A DNA stretch of 64,000 nucleotides, taken from positions 186,001 to 250,000 of the forward strand of contig NZ_JAJAQC010000005.1 in NCBI RefSeq assembly GCF_027604915.1, read 5' to 3'. Positions 24,217-32,847 of the stretch are shown here, piece after piece. Every line of letters begins with the position of its first letter. Position 1 is the first letter of the stretch. A program made the translations under genes and the position numbers. This stretch comes from Streptomonospora mangrovi (GTDB taxonomy: Bacteria > Actinomycetota > Actinomycetes > Streptosporangiales > Streptosporangiaceae). The notes below the pieces were generated by a model, which ran no database searches, was not told the origin of the DNA, and saw nothing but the letters and a program-made list of their open reading frames with translations.

Positions 24217-25245
24217 ATGACTTCGCCGCTGTTGACGCGCCCCGGCGCCGTGGCCGCCGCCTCCCCCGACTCCGACGTCGCCGCGCACTACGGCGAACCC
24301 GCGCAGGAGGGCCGCGCGCTCGACCGCGCGGCCGCCTGGGTCGACCGGAGCAACCGCGGCGTCGTGCGCGTCTCCGGCCCCGACCGCCTGAGCTGGCTGC
24401 ACAGCCTCACCAGCCAGGCCCTCACCGGCGCCGCGCCCGGCACCGCCACCGAGGCCCTGGTCCTGGACACCCGGGGGCACATCCGCTTCCACCTGTCGAT
24501 CGTCGAGGACGGCGCCGCCGTGTGGGCGCACACCGAGCCCGGCGCCGCCGCCGAACTCGCCGCGTTCCTGGACTCCATGCGGTTCCTGCTGCGGGTCGAG
24601 GTCGAGGACCTCACCGACTCCCGCGCGGTGCTCACCCTGGCCGGCCCCGACCGGGAGTCCGCGCTGGCCGGCGTCCCCGACCTCGGCGCCGACGTGCCGG
24701 TGCGCCGCGCCGGCGACGAGATCGACCTGTTCCTGCCCGCCGAGTCCCTGGCCCCCGTCGCCGCCGCCCTCAGCGACGCCGGCGTGCGCGGCGCGGGCCT
24801 GTGGGCCTACGAGGCCGCGCGCATCGCCGCGCACCGCCCCCGCCTGGGCCTCGACACCGACCACCGCGCCATCCCCCACGAGACCGGCTGGGTCGGCTCG
24901 GCGGTGCACCTGGACAAGGGCTGCTACCCCGGCCAGGAGACCGTGGCGCGCGTGCACAACCTGGGCCGCCCCCCGCGCCGGCTGGTGATGCTGCACCTGG
25001 ACGGCATGGCCGAGCGCCTGCCCGAGCGCGGCGCGGCCATCGAACTGGACGGCCGCCAGGTGGGCGTGGCCGGGTCCTCGGCGCGCCACCACGAACTCGG
25101 GCCGATCGCGCTGGGGCTGGTCAAGCGCACCGTGCCGGTCGACGCCCAGTTCAGCGTCGACGGCATCGCCGCCGGCCAGGAGGTCGTCGTGCCGCCCGAC
25201 ACCGGCGCCAACGCCGACATCCCCCTGCGCCGGCGCGGCGGCTGA
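24217..25245 (+). CDS. ygfZ: Folate-binding YgfZ/GcvT-like protein
   Basis: 342 aa from ATG at 24217, probably on a leaderless transcript. It has the GcvT-like fold with the YgfZ signature KGCYPGQETVARVHNLGRPPRR, whose Cys is the conserved functional residue. The N-terminal half carries the folate-site part RVSGPDRLSWLHSLTSQAL. In other bacteria YgfZ supports folate-dependent assembly or repair of Fe-S clusters. It is not the glycine-cleavage enzyme, since the GcvT context genes are missing. Monocistronic, upstream of the GIDE-domain gene by 241 nt. Confidence 0.9.
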   Translation: MTSPLLTRPGAVAAASPDSDVAAHYGEPAQEGRALDRAAAWVDRSNRGVVRVSGPDRLSWLHSLTSQALTGAAPGTATEALVLDTRGHIRFHLSIVEDGAAVWAHTEPGAAAELAAFLDSMRFLLRVEVEDLTDSRAVLTLAGPDRESALAGVPDLGADVPVRRAGDEIDLFLPAESLAPVAAALSDAGVRGAGLWAYEAARIAAHRPRLGLDTDHRAIPHETGWVGSAVHLDKGCYPGQETVARVHNLGRPPRRLVMLHLDGMAERLPERGAAIELDGRQVGVAGSSARHHELGPIALGLVKRTVPVDAQFSVDGIAAGQEVVVPPDTGANADIPLRRRGG

Positions 25246-25486
25246 TGGGCTCGCCGCGCCCGCGCGGGTGTGATCTCACAGGCGCGACCGCGCGGGTGTG
25301 ACCGCCGACAGGGCGGGTAGTCCCCCTACTCGCGTCCGGCGCCCCGTCCCCCCGACCGGACCGGGTGCGCGTCCGGGCCAGGGCGTTCAGTAGCCTTGCC
25401 CAGGTCCGTCCGCGTGCGGTGCCCCGTCCCCGGGGCACGGCGGGCGTCGGCGGGCGTCCCACCCCTCGACCGATAGCGGAAGCGGC

Positions 25487-26263
25487 ATGAACAACATGGC
25501 GGTAACCCTCCAGCTCCTCGCGCTGATCCTGGTCGGTCTCGGCTGCTGGCTGTGGCTGCGCGCCATGAAGGCGCGGGCGCACCGGCTCAGCCTCCAGACC
25601 ACCCCCAACTTCACCCTGGGCAGCCTCGCCGAGGCGGCCGACCCGCCCGAGACCGCCGAGGTCCTGGCCCAGGCGTGGGCCGGTCCCGACGGCCAGCTCA
25701 CCGCGCCCTACTCCCAGACGCCGTGCGTGTGGTTCCGCGTCGAGGTGGTCCACCACCACTGGGAGGAGGAGGCCGGTGACCGGATCGAGCTGACCCCTGT
25801 CTTCGACCTGCACTCCCACGAGCCGTTCGCGCTGCGCGACTCCGGGACCGAGGCCGTGTGCCGCCCGCACTGGATCACCGTGGACGACGCCGAACTCGTC
25901 CACGACCGGTTCGAGGCCGACGCCGTCCCGCCCCGCGACCCGCTGTCCCCGCCGCACCTGAGCATCGAGGAGCGCGCCGAGCGCACGGCCAGCACGGCGG
26001 TGGCCGGTCCCGCCGCGCTCCAGCCCGGCTGCACCTACCGCGAGTGGGTCATCCGCCCGGGCACGACCGTGTTCGTGCGCGCCCACCCCAAGCGCACCGA
26101 GGACGGCGCGCTCATGCTGATCGGCGACGAGGACGCGCCCATGGTCGTCTCCACCCACACCGAGCGGGAGCTGATCGCCGAGGACCGCACCAAGGAGTTC
26201 GTCGGGTTCTCCGTGCTGCCGGTGGCGGTCATCCTGCTGCTGCTCGCCCTCACCCTGGGCTAG
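25487..26263 (+). CDS. GIDE-domain (E3-ligase-like) two-helix membrane protein
   Basis: 258 aa from ATG at 25487 (GGAAGCGGC upstream). One helix at the N-terminus (VTLQLLALILVGLGCWLWL) and one at the extreme C-terminus (FSVLPVAVILLLLALTL) flank a soluble domain of about 190 residues. The pattern SQTPCVWFRVEVVHHHWEE, then strands, then REWVIRPGTTVFVRAHP, matches the GIDE (BAM) domain of mitochondrial MULAN/MAPL and its bacterial relatives. The RING finger of the eukaryotic protein is absent. The bacterial function is unknown. Convergent with gatD across a terminator. Confidence 0.75.
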   Translation: MNNMAVTLQLLALILVGLGCWLWLRAMKARAHRLSLQTTPNFTLGSLAEAADPPETAEVLAQAWAGPDGQLTAPYSQTPCVWFRVEVVHHHWEEEAGDRIELTPVFDLHSHEPFALRDSGTEAVCRPHWITVDDAELVHDRFEADAVPPRDPLSPPHLSIEERAERTASTAVAGPAALQPGCTYREWVIRPGTTVFVRAHPKRTEDGALMLIGDEDAPMVVSTHTERELIAEDRTKEFVGFSVLPVAVILLLLALTLG

Positions 26264-26273
26264 CGGGGAAGGA

Positions 26274-26311
26274 GGTCCGGGCGCCCGCCGCGACGGCGGC
26301 GTGCCCGGACC
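26274..26311. terminator. Terminator between convergent genes
   Basis: Arms GGTCCGGGC and GCCCGGACC with an inner CCGCCG/CGGCGG stem and a 3-nt loop, immediately after the GIDE-domain gene. It may also stop gatD transcription, which ends 116 nt away. Confidence 0.7.
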
Positions 26312-26426
26312 GCGCCTCGCCCCGGCGCCCCCGTCTCCGCCGCAACCGTCCGTCCCGCAGGCCGACGACCGCGCGGCCGCCCGGGGCGGCACTCCTCCCG
26401 GACGGCATGCGCCCGCCGGGCAGCGG

Positions 26427-27137
26427 CTACAGGGCGGCCGCCAGGCGCTCCTGGTGCAGGGTCTCGCCCCACGACGGCGGCAGCGGCGGGATCTCGCCCA
26501 CGCGCATCCGCAGCAGCAGATCGGCCAGGTGCGGGTTGCGCGGCAGCGCCGGGCCGTGCAGGTAGGTGCCGATGACCTGGCCCTGGTAGGCGCCCTCGGT
26601 GTGGCCGTCGTTGCCCACCCCGGTGACCGTCCGCGACAGCGGCACGGCCGAGGGGCCGACGGCGGTGCGGCCCTGGTGGTTCTCGAACCCGGTGATGCGC
26701 CCGCCGCCCAGCTCCGGTGCGATGTCGGCGACGATCTCGCCGACCGCCCGGGTCTCGCCGCGTCCGCTGCGGACGTCGAGGATCCCCACGCCCGGCAGCG
26801 GGTTGTCGGCGTCGTCGCCGTAGCTCTCGCCGATGATCTGGTACCCGGCGCACACCGCGAACACGGCGGCGCCGCGCTCGGCGGCCCGCTTCAGGCCGCC
26901 GTCGGAGCGCAGCCGGTCGGCCGCGAGGATCTGCGGGCGGTCCTCGCCGCCGCCCAGCAGGTAGACGTCGCCCTCCACCGGCACGGGGTCGCTGGAGAGC
27001 ACCCGCACGAGTTCGGTCTTGATGCCGCGCAGCTCGGCGCGGCGGCGCAGGATCAGCGCGTTGCCCTGGTCGCCGTAGGTGCTGAGCAGGTCGGGGTAGA
27101 TCCAGACGATGCGCAGGACGCTGCTGGTGTCGCTCAT
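26427..27137 (-). CDS. gatD: Lipid II isoglutaminyl synthase, glutaminase subunit GatD
   Basis: 236 aa from ATG at 27137, GAGGAG upstream. Type 1 glutamine amidotransferase fold: nucleophile Cys in AVFAVCAGYQIIGESYGD, catalytic His in VIGTYLHGPALPRNP, and the GatD-type start IVWIYPDLLSTYGDQGNALIL. With MurT it converts the D-Glu at position 2 of lipid II to D-isoglutamine. The murT gene ends 11 nt upstream, so the pair forms one operon. Length and motifs are normal. Confidence 0.93.
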   Translation of the reverse strand: MSDTSSVLRIVWIYPDLLSTYGDQGNALILRRRAELRGIKTELVRVLSSDPVPVEGDVYLLGGGEDRPQILAADRLRSDGGLKRAAERGAAVFAVCAGYQIIGESYGDDADNPLPGVGILDVRSGRGETRAVGEIVADIAPELGGGRITGFENHQGRTAVGPSAVPLSRTVTGVGNDGHTEGAYQGQVIGTYLHGPALPRNPHLADLLLRMRVGEIPPLPPSWGETLHQERLAAAL

Positions 27138-27148
27138 AACGCTCCTCG

Positions 27149-28405
27149 CTACTGGACGCGGCCGTAGGCGGCGCGGATCTGCTGGAAGGCCGTGTAGTTG
27201 GCGATGACGTCCACCTTGGTGATGTCGGGCTGCTCGGCCTTGAGCCGGGTGATGACGTCGCTCACCTTGTCGGCGACCTCGAAGGGGACCTCGTCGGTCT
27301 CCAGCCGCAGCGCGAGGTCGGTGCGCCGCTCGCCCATCACGAACACCCGCCGCCCGCGCAGCACGGTGTAGTCGACGTCCCACAGCCAGGAGGTGTCCTT
27401 GCCGTCGGGGATCTGGGCGTTGACCGACAGGATCACCGGCACCCGGGGCGGGTCGAGCACCGCGAAGGACTCCAGCCAGCCCGCCGGGTTCTTGGCCAGC
27501 AGCAGCCGGACCTCGACGCCGTCGGTGACGACGGAGGTGTAGCGGCCCGCGACCGACCGGATCTCCTGGAGGCGCGGCAGCGACCGCTCCGGCGGGATCC
27601 CGTAGGCGGCGGCGGTGGCCATGGCGATCGCGGCGTTGGCGCGGTTGGCGTCGCCGGGGAGGTTGAGCCGCAGCGGCCAGCGCTGCTCGTAGGGGTCGAC
27701 CACCGCGTCGGTGCGGTTGTCGACCGCCCAGGTGGTCTCGGGGCGGCGCATGCCGCACTCGGGGCACTCCCAGTGGGGCTCGGGCTCGCGCTTGAGGTGG
27801 CCCCCGCACTCGGGGCAGCACCAGGAGTCCTCCTTCCAGCGCTGGCCCGCCGAGACCCAGGTGGCGTAGTGGGCGCCCATGCCCGCCCAGGCGACGAGGG
27901 GGTCGTCGGCGTTGGCGACCACGTGGGTCTCGCTCAGCGCCAGCGCCTCGCGCCACTTCTTGGCGAGGAGGTTGATCTCGGAGGCGCGGTCCATCTGGTC
28001 GCGGCTGAGGTTCATCAGCACGACCACGGCCGGGTTGGTGTCGCGCAGGACCCGCGGCAGGTACTTCTCGTCGACCTCCAGCACGCCGTTGCGGGCGTCG
28101 GGGGCGTTGGACAGCGCGGTGATGTGCCCGGTGGGCATGTTCGCGCCGTGCTCGTTGGTGGCGACGGGTCCCAGCTCGCGCAGCGCGGCCGCGATCAGCC
28201 GGGTCGTGGTGGTCTTGCCGTTGGTCGCGCTGACGAGGGCGAGGCGGCGACCGCGGGCCAGCTTCGCGAGCAGGTCGGGCTCGACCTTGAGCGCGATGCG
28301 CCCGCCGATGACGGAGCCGTCGCCGCGCCCGGTGGCCCGGGACAGCGAGGCCGCGCCCTTGCCCAGAACCGCGGCCAGTTGGGCGCGCAAGGGAAGTTCG
28401 CTCAT
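27149..28405 (-). CDS. murT: Lipid II isoglutaminyl synthase, Mur-ligase subunit MurT
   Basis: 418 aa from ATG at 28405 (a GTG three codons earlier is possible). P-loop ALVSATNGKTTTTRLIAAAL, Mur-ligase core MNLSRDQMDRASEINLLAKKW, and the MurT-specific Cys4 zinc ribbon CCPECGG...CPECGMRRPE near residue 215. The C-terminal DUF1727-like region pairs with GatD. It activates the glutamate carboxylate with ATP for amidation by GatD-derived ammonia. First gene of the operon, with a 375-nt upstream region as promoter. Confidence 0.93.
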   Translation of the reverse strand: MSELPLRAQLAAVLGKGAASLSRATGRGDGSVIGGRIALKVEPDLLAKLARGRRLALVSATNGKTTTTRLIAAALRELGPVATNEHGANMPTGHITALSNAPDARNGVLEVDEKYLPRVLRDTNPAVVVLMNLSRDQMDRASEINLLAKKWREALALSETHVVANADDPLVAWAGMGAHYATWVSAGQRWKEDSWCCPECGGHLKREPEPHWECPECGMRRPETTWAVDNRTDAVVDPYEQRWPLRLNLPGDANRANAAIAMATAAAYGIPPERSLPRLQEIRSVAGRYTSVVTDGVEVRLLLAKNPAGWLESFAVLDPPRVPVILSVNAQIPDGKDTSWLWDVDYTVLRGRRVFVMGERRTDLALRLETDEVPFEVADKVSDVITRLKAEQPDITKVDVIANYTAFQQIRAAYGRVQ

Positions 28406-28780
28406 GATCCCCACAACGTTCGATACGGGTGGATTGCCTACGCAACAGGCGGTGGGACCAGCCTATTGCCCTGTCCGAGCGCGGAACCCGCCTCGGCGGG
28501 CGGGCGGCGCCATCGGGGACGGGCCGGGCGGAGTCCGGCGAACGACCGAGGGGGCGACATACCGGCCACCGGGGGCGATACCGGACCGTCGGAACGTCGG
28601 GAGCGCGGGGCCTCGCGGCACCCTCGCGGGCCGCGCGAGGACGCGGGGAGGTCGGTCGCGCGGCGACCCCCGCGGGCTTCGCCGCCCGCGCCCGGTTCCG
28701 TCGACCGGTGTCCGGCCGCACCCGCCTCCCCGGCGCCCCCGGCCCTCCCCCGCCCGCCCCGGCCCTATGCCGCCCTCCGG
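28406..28780. promoter_or_regulatory. Intergenic region upstream of murT-gatD
   Basis: 375 nt between the end of the pseudo-ATPase gene and murT. The murT promoter must be here, but I see no clear hexamer pair. Several short GGGCGG/CCGCCC dyads occur near 28,490-28,520. Confidence 0.35.
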
Positions 28781-30775
28781 CTACCCCTCCGGCACCGCGC
28801 GCCAGTCCAGGCGCTCGGGCGGAGGCCCCAGGTTGGGCGGCGGGCCGCCGTCGTCGCCGACCGGGGCGGCATCCGCCGGTGCGGACGCCTCCGGGGCCTC
28901 CTCCACCGTGCCCAGCGTGGCCGTGGGCAGGGTGAGGATGCCGGGGTTGGCGTCGGCCAGCACCGGCCCGCCGGGGCCGGGCAGCACCATCGCCGAGTGC
29001 GGCAGCGTGCGCAGCCCGTGGGTGTCGAGCCGGTGGTCGCCCAGCACGTCGCCGGTGCCCGGCCCGCCGCCGTCGAGCCCGGCCGCCTGGGCGGTGGTGC
29101 GCCCCCAGGCGGTGGCGGCGCGCACGTGGCGCACCAGGTCCAGCGGCGGCACCGAGGTGGCGGCGTTGCGCATGGTCACCGGCGCGGTGACGCCCTCGGC
29201 GCTGTCCTCGACGTAGCTGTCGGCCACCGACCCGCTCAGCGCCTCGGCGATCACCTCGGTCAGCCGGTGCACCTTCACCACGGGCGCCCGGGTGTCGGCG
29301 CCCGGCCCGCCCGCGCCCCGCGCGCCCCCCGCACGCAGCGCCGGCAGCACCCGCGCGGCGGCGCGGCTGCCCGGCTGGCGCATCACGACCGGGAAGCACC
29401 CCTCGCCCGCCAGCCAGTGCGCGGTGTCCTCGCCGACCTCCCGGAACATCAGCACCAGGCCCGCGCCGGCGAAGCTCGCGGTCTCGGCCAGGCGCTCCAG
29501 GTCGTGCTCGGGCACGGAGTCGGCGCCGCACACCACCACCGTGTGCCGCCAGGGCGGTGCGGCGGCGCCGGCGGCGCGGGTCGTGCGGGTGGCGCGCAGC
29601 TCCAGCAGTTCGCTGAGCGCGGCCACGGTGTAGGTGCCGTAGGCGCGCGCCGCGACGTCGCCCAGGGTGCGGTCGGTGGCGATGACCTTGATCTGGGCGT
29701 AGGGCTCCTCGGCCGCGCGCCGCCCCACGCCCTCGAACGGGGCCAGGTGGTGCTCCAGCTCCCAGGCCCGCTCGCGCACGGCGCGGTCGCGACCGCAGCG
29801 GGCGCGCAGCTCGGCGCGCTGGGCGGCGGTGAGCTGCCGCAGCACGGCGTCGCCCTCGGTGCCGGGGTCGTCGGCGGGGGTGCTCAGCGCCCGCAGCCCG
29901 CCGATGAGCACCGCGATGCTGATCTGGGGGCCCAGCACCTCGAAGATCCGCAGCAGCAGGGTCTCGTCGGCGTCGATGTCGGCCTTGGCGTCGGAGGCGC
30001 AGGCCAGCGAGGCGAGGATGCGGGCGCGCGGCCCGGCGCCCAGGTTGGTGCCCAGGGTCATGCGCGGCAGGTCGGCCGGCAGCACCCAGATGCGCGGGTT
30101 CACCGCCGAGCGCTTCACCAGCGAGCACAGCTCGCCGGCCACCGCGCGGCCCGACAGGTCCACCACGGTGAGGTCGCCGCCCACGCGCAGCACCGAGGTG
30201 CCGACCGTGGCCAGCAGCGCCGACCAGCCGACCTCGGTGCCCCCGGCCACCACCACGGTGTGGGCGTCCTCGGGCGGGCGCACGGTGTACCACCGGGGCT
30301 GGGCGTCGTAGGCGCGCTTGCGCCGCTGCCACTCGGTGTAGGCGCGGGCGTGGTCCTCCTGGCGCTCGCGCAGGTCGCGCTCGCGCTCGGCGCTCTCGGC
30401 GGCCAGCCGCTCCTCCTCGCGGCGCAGCCGCTCGCGCATGGCCTGGCGGCTCTGGAGGAGGGCCACGCCGACCGGCAGGGCCACCACGACCGAGGCCAGG
30501 CACACCCCCAGCGCGAACACCCCGGGCAGGACGCGCACGGGCCACAGCAGCACGCTGAGCAGCGACAGCCCGGCCAGGGCGGCGAGCATGAGGTGGAGGG
30601 GGCGGTTGGTGCGCTTCTCGCCGGCCCGCTGCGCGGCGATCCACTCCTGGGTGACCCGGATCCGGTCGGGCGGCGCCGGGCGGTGCGGGGGCGGCCCGGG
30701 GTCGGGCACCAGGATCTCGTACCGCCATCCGAGGGAGGTCGGATTCGCCTGCGTTCCCGCTGCGGGGTCGGCCAC
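28781..30775 (-). CDS. Membrane-anchored ATPase-like protein with degenerate P-loop (VirD4/EccC-like layout)
   Basis: 664 aa from GTG at 30775 (AGGAGG 9 nt upstream). Two TM helices at about 60-105 (LMLAALAGLSLLSVLLWPV; VCLASVVVALPVGVALL) are followed by a charged coiled coil (MRERLRREEERLAAESAERE, about 115-165). This is the front end seen in VirD4 and EccC motor proteins. The body has the expected strand-loop-helix VVVAGGTEVGWSALLATVG, but the Walker A GK[ST] is absent. VTVVDLSG-like and GLVLMFREVGED segments sit where Walker B regions would be. I know no named family. Inference: a non-hydrolysing partner of a secretion or DNA-translocating machine. It is monocistronic and far from the secretion locus. 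Confidence 0.5.
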   Translation of the reverse strand: MADPAAGTQANPTSLGWRYEILVPDPGPPPHRPAPPDRIRVTQEWIAAQRAGEKRTNRPLHLMLAALAGLSLLSVLLWPVRVLPGVFALGVCLASVVVALPVGVALLQSRQAMRERLRREEERLAAESAERERDLRERQEDHARAYTEWQRRKRAYDAQPRWYTVRPPEDAHTVVVAGGTEVGWSALLATVGTSVLRVGGDLTVVDLSGRAVAGELCSLVKRSAVNPRIWVLPADLPRMTLGTNLGAGPRARILASLACASDAKADIDADETLLLRIFEVLGPQISIAVLIGGLRALSTPADDPGTEGDAVLRQLTAAQRAELRARCGRDRAVRERAWELEHHLAPFEGVGRRAAEEPYAQIKVIATDRTLGDVAARAYGTYTVAALSELLELRATRTTRAAGAAAPPWRHTVVVCGADSVPEHDLERLAETASFAGAGLVLMFREVGEDTAHWLAGEGCFPVVMRQPGSRAAARVLPALRAGGARGAGGPGADTRAPVVKVHRLTEVIAEALSGSVADSYVEDSAEGVTAPVTMRNAATSVPPLDLVRHVRAATAWGRTTAQAAGLDGGGPGTGDVLGDHRLDTHGLRTLPHSAMVLPGPGGPVLADANPGILTLPTATLGTVEEAPEASAPADAAPVGDDGGPPPNLGPPPERLDWRAVPEG

Positions 30776-31022
30776 CTCGAAGCACCTCCTGCCCGGCCTG
30801 CTGGGGGCGTCCGGGTCGCATCGCGTTGCATGCGGAGATCTGGGGAGACTACCTGGAGATGTTGTCAGGCGGTTGCCGAGTTGTCACGGCTTTGCCGCAA
30901 AGTGCGCCGACCGCTCCGCCACCGGCGCCGCGCACGGGTCCCGGGGGCCACCCGCGCCGCACGCGCCACCCCCGTCACCGCGCGGGCACCCGGCCCGGTG
31001 CGGGCGCCCCGGAACGCGCGAA

Positions 31023-31062
31023 CGCCGGCGCGGGCGGGGGTCGCCCCCCGCCCGCGCCGGCG
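31023..31062 (-). terminator. Strong terminator of the sulfurtransferase-DUF1416 operon
   Basis: A perfect 18-bp stem (CGCCGGCGCGGGCGGGGG and its complement) with loop TCGC begins 25 nt beyond the DUF1416 stop codon. The remaining about 250 nt up to the pseudo-ATPase start hold its promoter; nothing else is visible. Confidence 0.85.
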
Positions 31063-31086
31063 CGCGGACCCGGCCCGGCGGTCGGG

Positions 31087-31395
31087 TCAGGCGTCGACCG
31101 GGAGGGCGATGACCGTGCCGACCACGGCGGGGATGTCGTACTCGGCGGTGAAGCCCTTCGAGGCGAGCACCCGGACCTTCCACGCGCCGTCGGCGGCGAA
31201 GAACCGGAAGGTGCCCTCCTCACCGGTGGCGACCTCGCCGACGAAGTCGCCCGAGGCGTCCAGCAGCCGGGCGTAGGCGCCGCTGAGCGGCACGCCGCCG
31301 CGCCGCACGACCCCCTGGATCACCGCCTGGCCCTTGGCGTCGACGTCGGCCAGGGCCACGCCCCCGACGGGTGCGCCGCATCCGTTGTCGCTCAC
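31087..31395 (-). CDS. DUF1416 small protein, partner of the sulfurtransferase
   Basis: 102 aa from ATG at 31395. Starts MSDNGCGAPVGG and continues as a compact all-beta fold (QAVIQGVVRRGGVPLSGAYARLL, EGTFRFFAADGAWKVRVL), resembling a carboxypeptidase-regulatory/CNA-B-like beta-sandwich. Proteins of this family are almost always next to an actinobacterial thiosulfate sulfurtransferase and are annotated DUF1416; function unknown. The conserved Cys in the N-terminal NGCGAP could carry a persulfide (inference). It is 51 nt downstream of the sulfurtransferase gene. Confidence 0.85.
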   Translation of the reverse strand: MSDNGCGAPVGGVALADVDAKGQAVIQGVVRRGGVPLSGAYARLLDASGDFVGEVATGEEGTFRFFAADGAWKVRVLASKGFTAEYDIPAVVGTVIALPVDA

Positions 31396-31446
31396 AGCGT
31401 TCCTCCTAGTCAGTGCGGTTGGCGTGCGCGGGCGAGCGGCCGGGGC

Positions 31447-32286
31447 CTACTTCGCCTCGCCCAGCTCGACCGGCACGCCCACCAGGGAGCCGTACTCGGT
31501 CCAGGAGCCGTCGTAGTTCTTGACGTTGGGCAGGCCCAGCAGCTCGTGCAGCGCGAACCAGGTGTGCGAGGAGCGCTCGCCGATGCGGCAGTAGGCGATG
31601 ATGTCCTTGTCGAGGTCCACGCCGGCCTCGGTGTACAGCTCCCGCAGCTCCTCGTCGGACTTGAAGGTGCCATCCTCGTTGGCGGTCTTGGACCACGGGA
31701 TGTTGCGCGCGGTGGGGATGTGCCCCGGGCGCTGCGAGGTCTCCTGCGGCAGGTGCGCGGGCGCCAGCAGCTTGCCCACGAACTCGTCGGGCGAGCGGAC
31801 GTCGACCAGGTCCTTGGTGCCGATGGCCTCCACGACCTCGTCGCGGAACGCGCGGATCGAGGTGTCCTGCTCCTTGGCGGTGTAGGTGGTGGCGGGGCGC
31901 TCGGGCACCGCCTCGACCAGCTCGCGGGAGTCCAGCTCCCACTTCTTGCGGCCGCCGTCGAGGAGCTTGACGTCCTGGTGGCCGTAGAGGCGGAAGTACC
32001 AGTAGGCGTAGGCCGCGAACCAGTTGTTGTTGCCGCCGTAGAGGACCACGGTGTGGTCGTTGGCGATGCCGCGCTCCGACAGCAGCTTCTCGAAGCCGGT
32101 GCGGTCGATGAAGTCGCGGCGGACGGGGTCCTGGAGGTCCTGCTTCCAGTCGATCTTGACGGCGTTGCGAATGTGGCCCTTGTCGTAGGCCGAGGTGTCC
32201 TCGTCCACCTCGACCAGCACCACGTTCGGGTCGTCCAGGTGAGCCTCCACCCAGTCGGCGTCCACCAGGACGTCGGAGCGGCTCAT
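31447..32286 (-). CDS. cysA: Thiosulfate sulfurtransferase (rhodanese)
   Basis: 279 aa from ATG at 32286 with AAGGAGG 5 nt upstream. Two rhodanese domains: the N-terminal one (VLVDADWVEAHLDDPNVVLVEVDED) is inactive, while the C-terminal one carries the active-site loop IAYCRIGERSSHTWF. The motif CRIGERS is the thiosulfate-type six-residue loop. The domain interface segment ELYTEAGVDLDKD is conserved. It transfers sulfane sulfur from thiosulfate to cyanide or thiols. It is controlled, by context, through a Cys-rich leader peptide 350 nt upstream. The symbol follows actinobacterial usage and is not the sulfate-transporter CysA. Confidence 0.9.
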   Translation of the reverse strand: MSRSDVLVDADWVEAHLDDPNVVLVEVDEDTSAYDKGHIRNAVKIDWKQDLQDPVRRDFIDRTGFEKLLSERGIANDHTVVLYGGNNNWFAAYAYWYFRLYGHQDVKLLDGGRKKWELDSRELVEAVPERPATTYTAKEQDTSIRAFRDEVVEAIGTKDLVDVRSPDEFVGKLLAPAHLPQETSQRPGHIPTARNIPWSKTANEDGTFKSDEELRELYTEAGVDLDKDIIAYCRIGERSSHTWFALHELLGLPNVKNYDGSWTEYGSLVGVPVELGEAK

Positions 32287-32383
32287 GGGAACCTCCTTGG
32301 TTCGTCGGTTGATCTCGTTGTCCGCCGCGCGGGCGGGGTGTGCGGCTGGTCGGGGCGCGCCCTCACCCGGCGCGGTCCACGGC

Positions 32384-32411
32384 GGCACCGCCGCGAACCG
32401 GCGGCGGTGCC
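32384..32411 (-). promoter_or_regulatory. GC hairpin between leader peptide and sulfurtransferase, possible attenuator
   Basis: Arms GGCACCGCCGC and GCGGCGGTGCC (11 bp, perfect) with a 6-nt loop. It lies between the Cys-rich leader ORF and the sulfurtransferase start, where a leader-peptide-dependent terminator would be expected. No U-tract follows on the minus strand. Confidence 0.5.
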
Positions 32412-32634
32412 GGTCGGTGCGGCGGCGGTGCAGGACGGGAAAGGCAGGCGGGCGCGCCGGAGGAGGCTGCGGAGGGTGCGGGCACGGCAGCGGTGCGCTG
32501 CCCTCGCGGGTCGACCGGCATAGGGGCTTCCCACCTGGGTGAGTGTGTGCTGGAGGAGTCGAAGGGGCCGGGCGCCGGTGAAGAAGGGGCGCGGCCGGGA
32601 TCCGGGCGGGGGTGGACCCCCGCGGGGTTCGGCT

Positions 32635-32724
32635 CTAGCGGGCAGCGCGACAGAGCGCGGTGGCGACGTGGCAGAAGTCCACGGCGCGCCGCTTCGTCAG
32701 GAAGGGCTCTGTCGGAGAACTCAC
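32635..32724 (-). CDS. 29-aa leader peptide of the sulfur operon (RRAVDFC... LCR type)
   Basis: GTG at 32724, stop TAG at 32637. The C-terminal half reads FLTKRRAVDFCHVATALCR. This matches the short actinobacterial peptides (often listed as putative leader peptide, pattern L-T-x-R-R-x-V-D-L-x-R-V-x-x-x-x-C) found before sulfur-assimilation genes. A -10 box TACCAT ends 7 nt before the GTG, so translation is probably leaderless. Two Cys codons late in the peptide could let ribosomes sense Cys-tRNA supply and so control cysA/DUF1416. The match to the family is from memory but specific. Confidence 0.8.
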   Translation of the reverse strand: MSSPTEPFLTKRRAVDFCHVATALCRAAR

Positions 32725-32847
32725 GACCCTGATGGTACGGGCTGGCGCGGCGGATGTCACGAGTGGGTTCGTTCACTCCCCCCGCACGGCCTGCGGTTTG
32801 GCCGCTTTCCCCGAACATGCCGCACTTGGTGTGGCAGAATGTGCTGC

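Noticed and set aside
26427-30821. A single minus-strand frame of 1,464 codons covering gatD, murT and the pseudo-ATPase
   Set aside because: It is a readthrough in the frame of gatD only; murT and the pseudo-ATPase are in another frame with clear starts and stops.
27773-31276. Plus-strand frame of about 1,170 codons
   Set aside because: Antisense to murT, the pseudo-ATPase and DUF1416; no protein-like composition.
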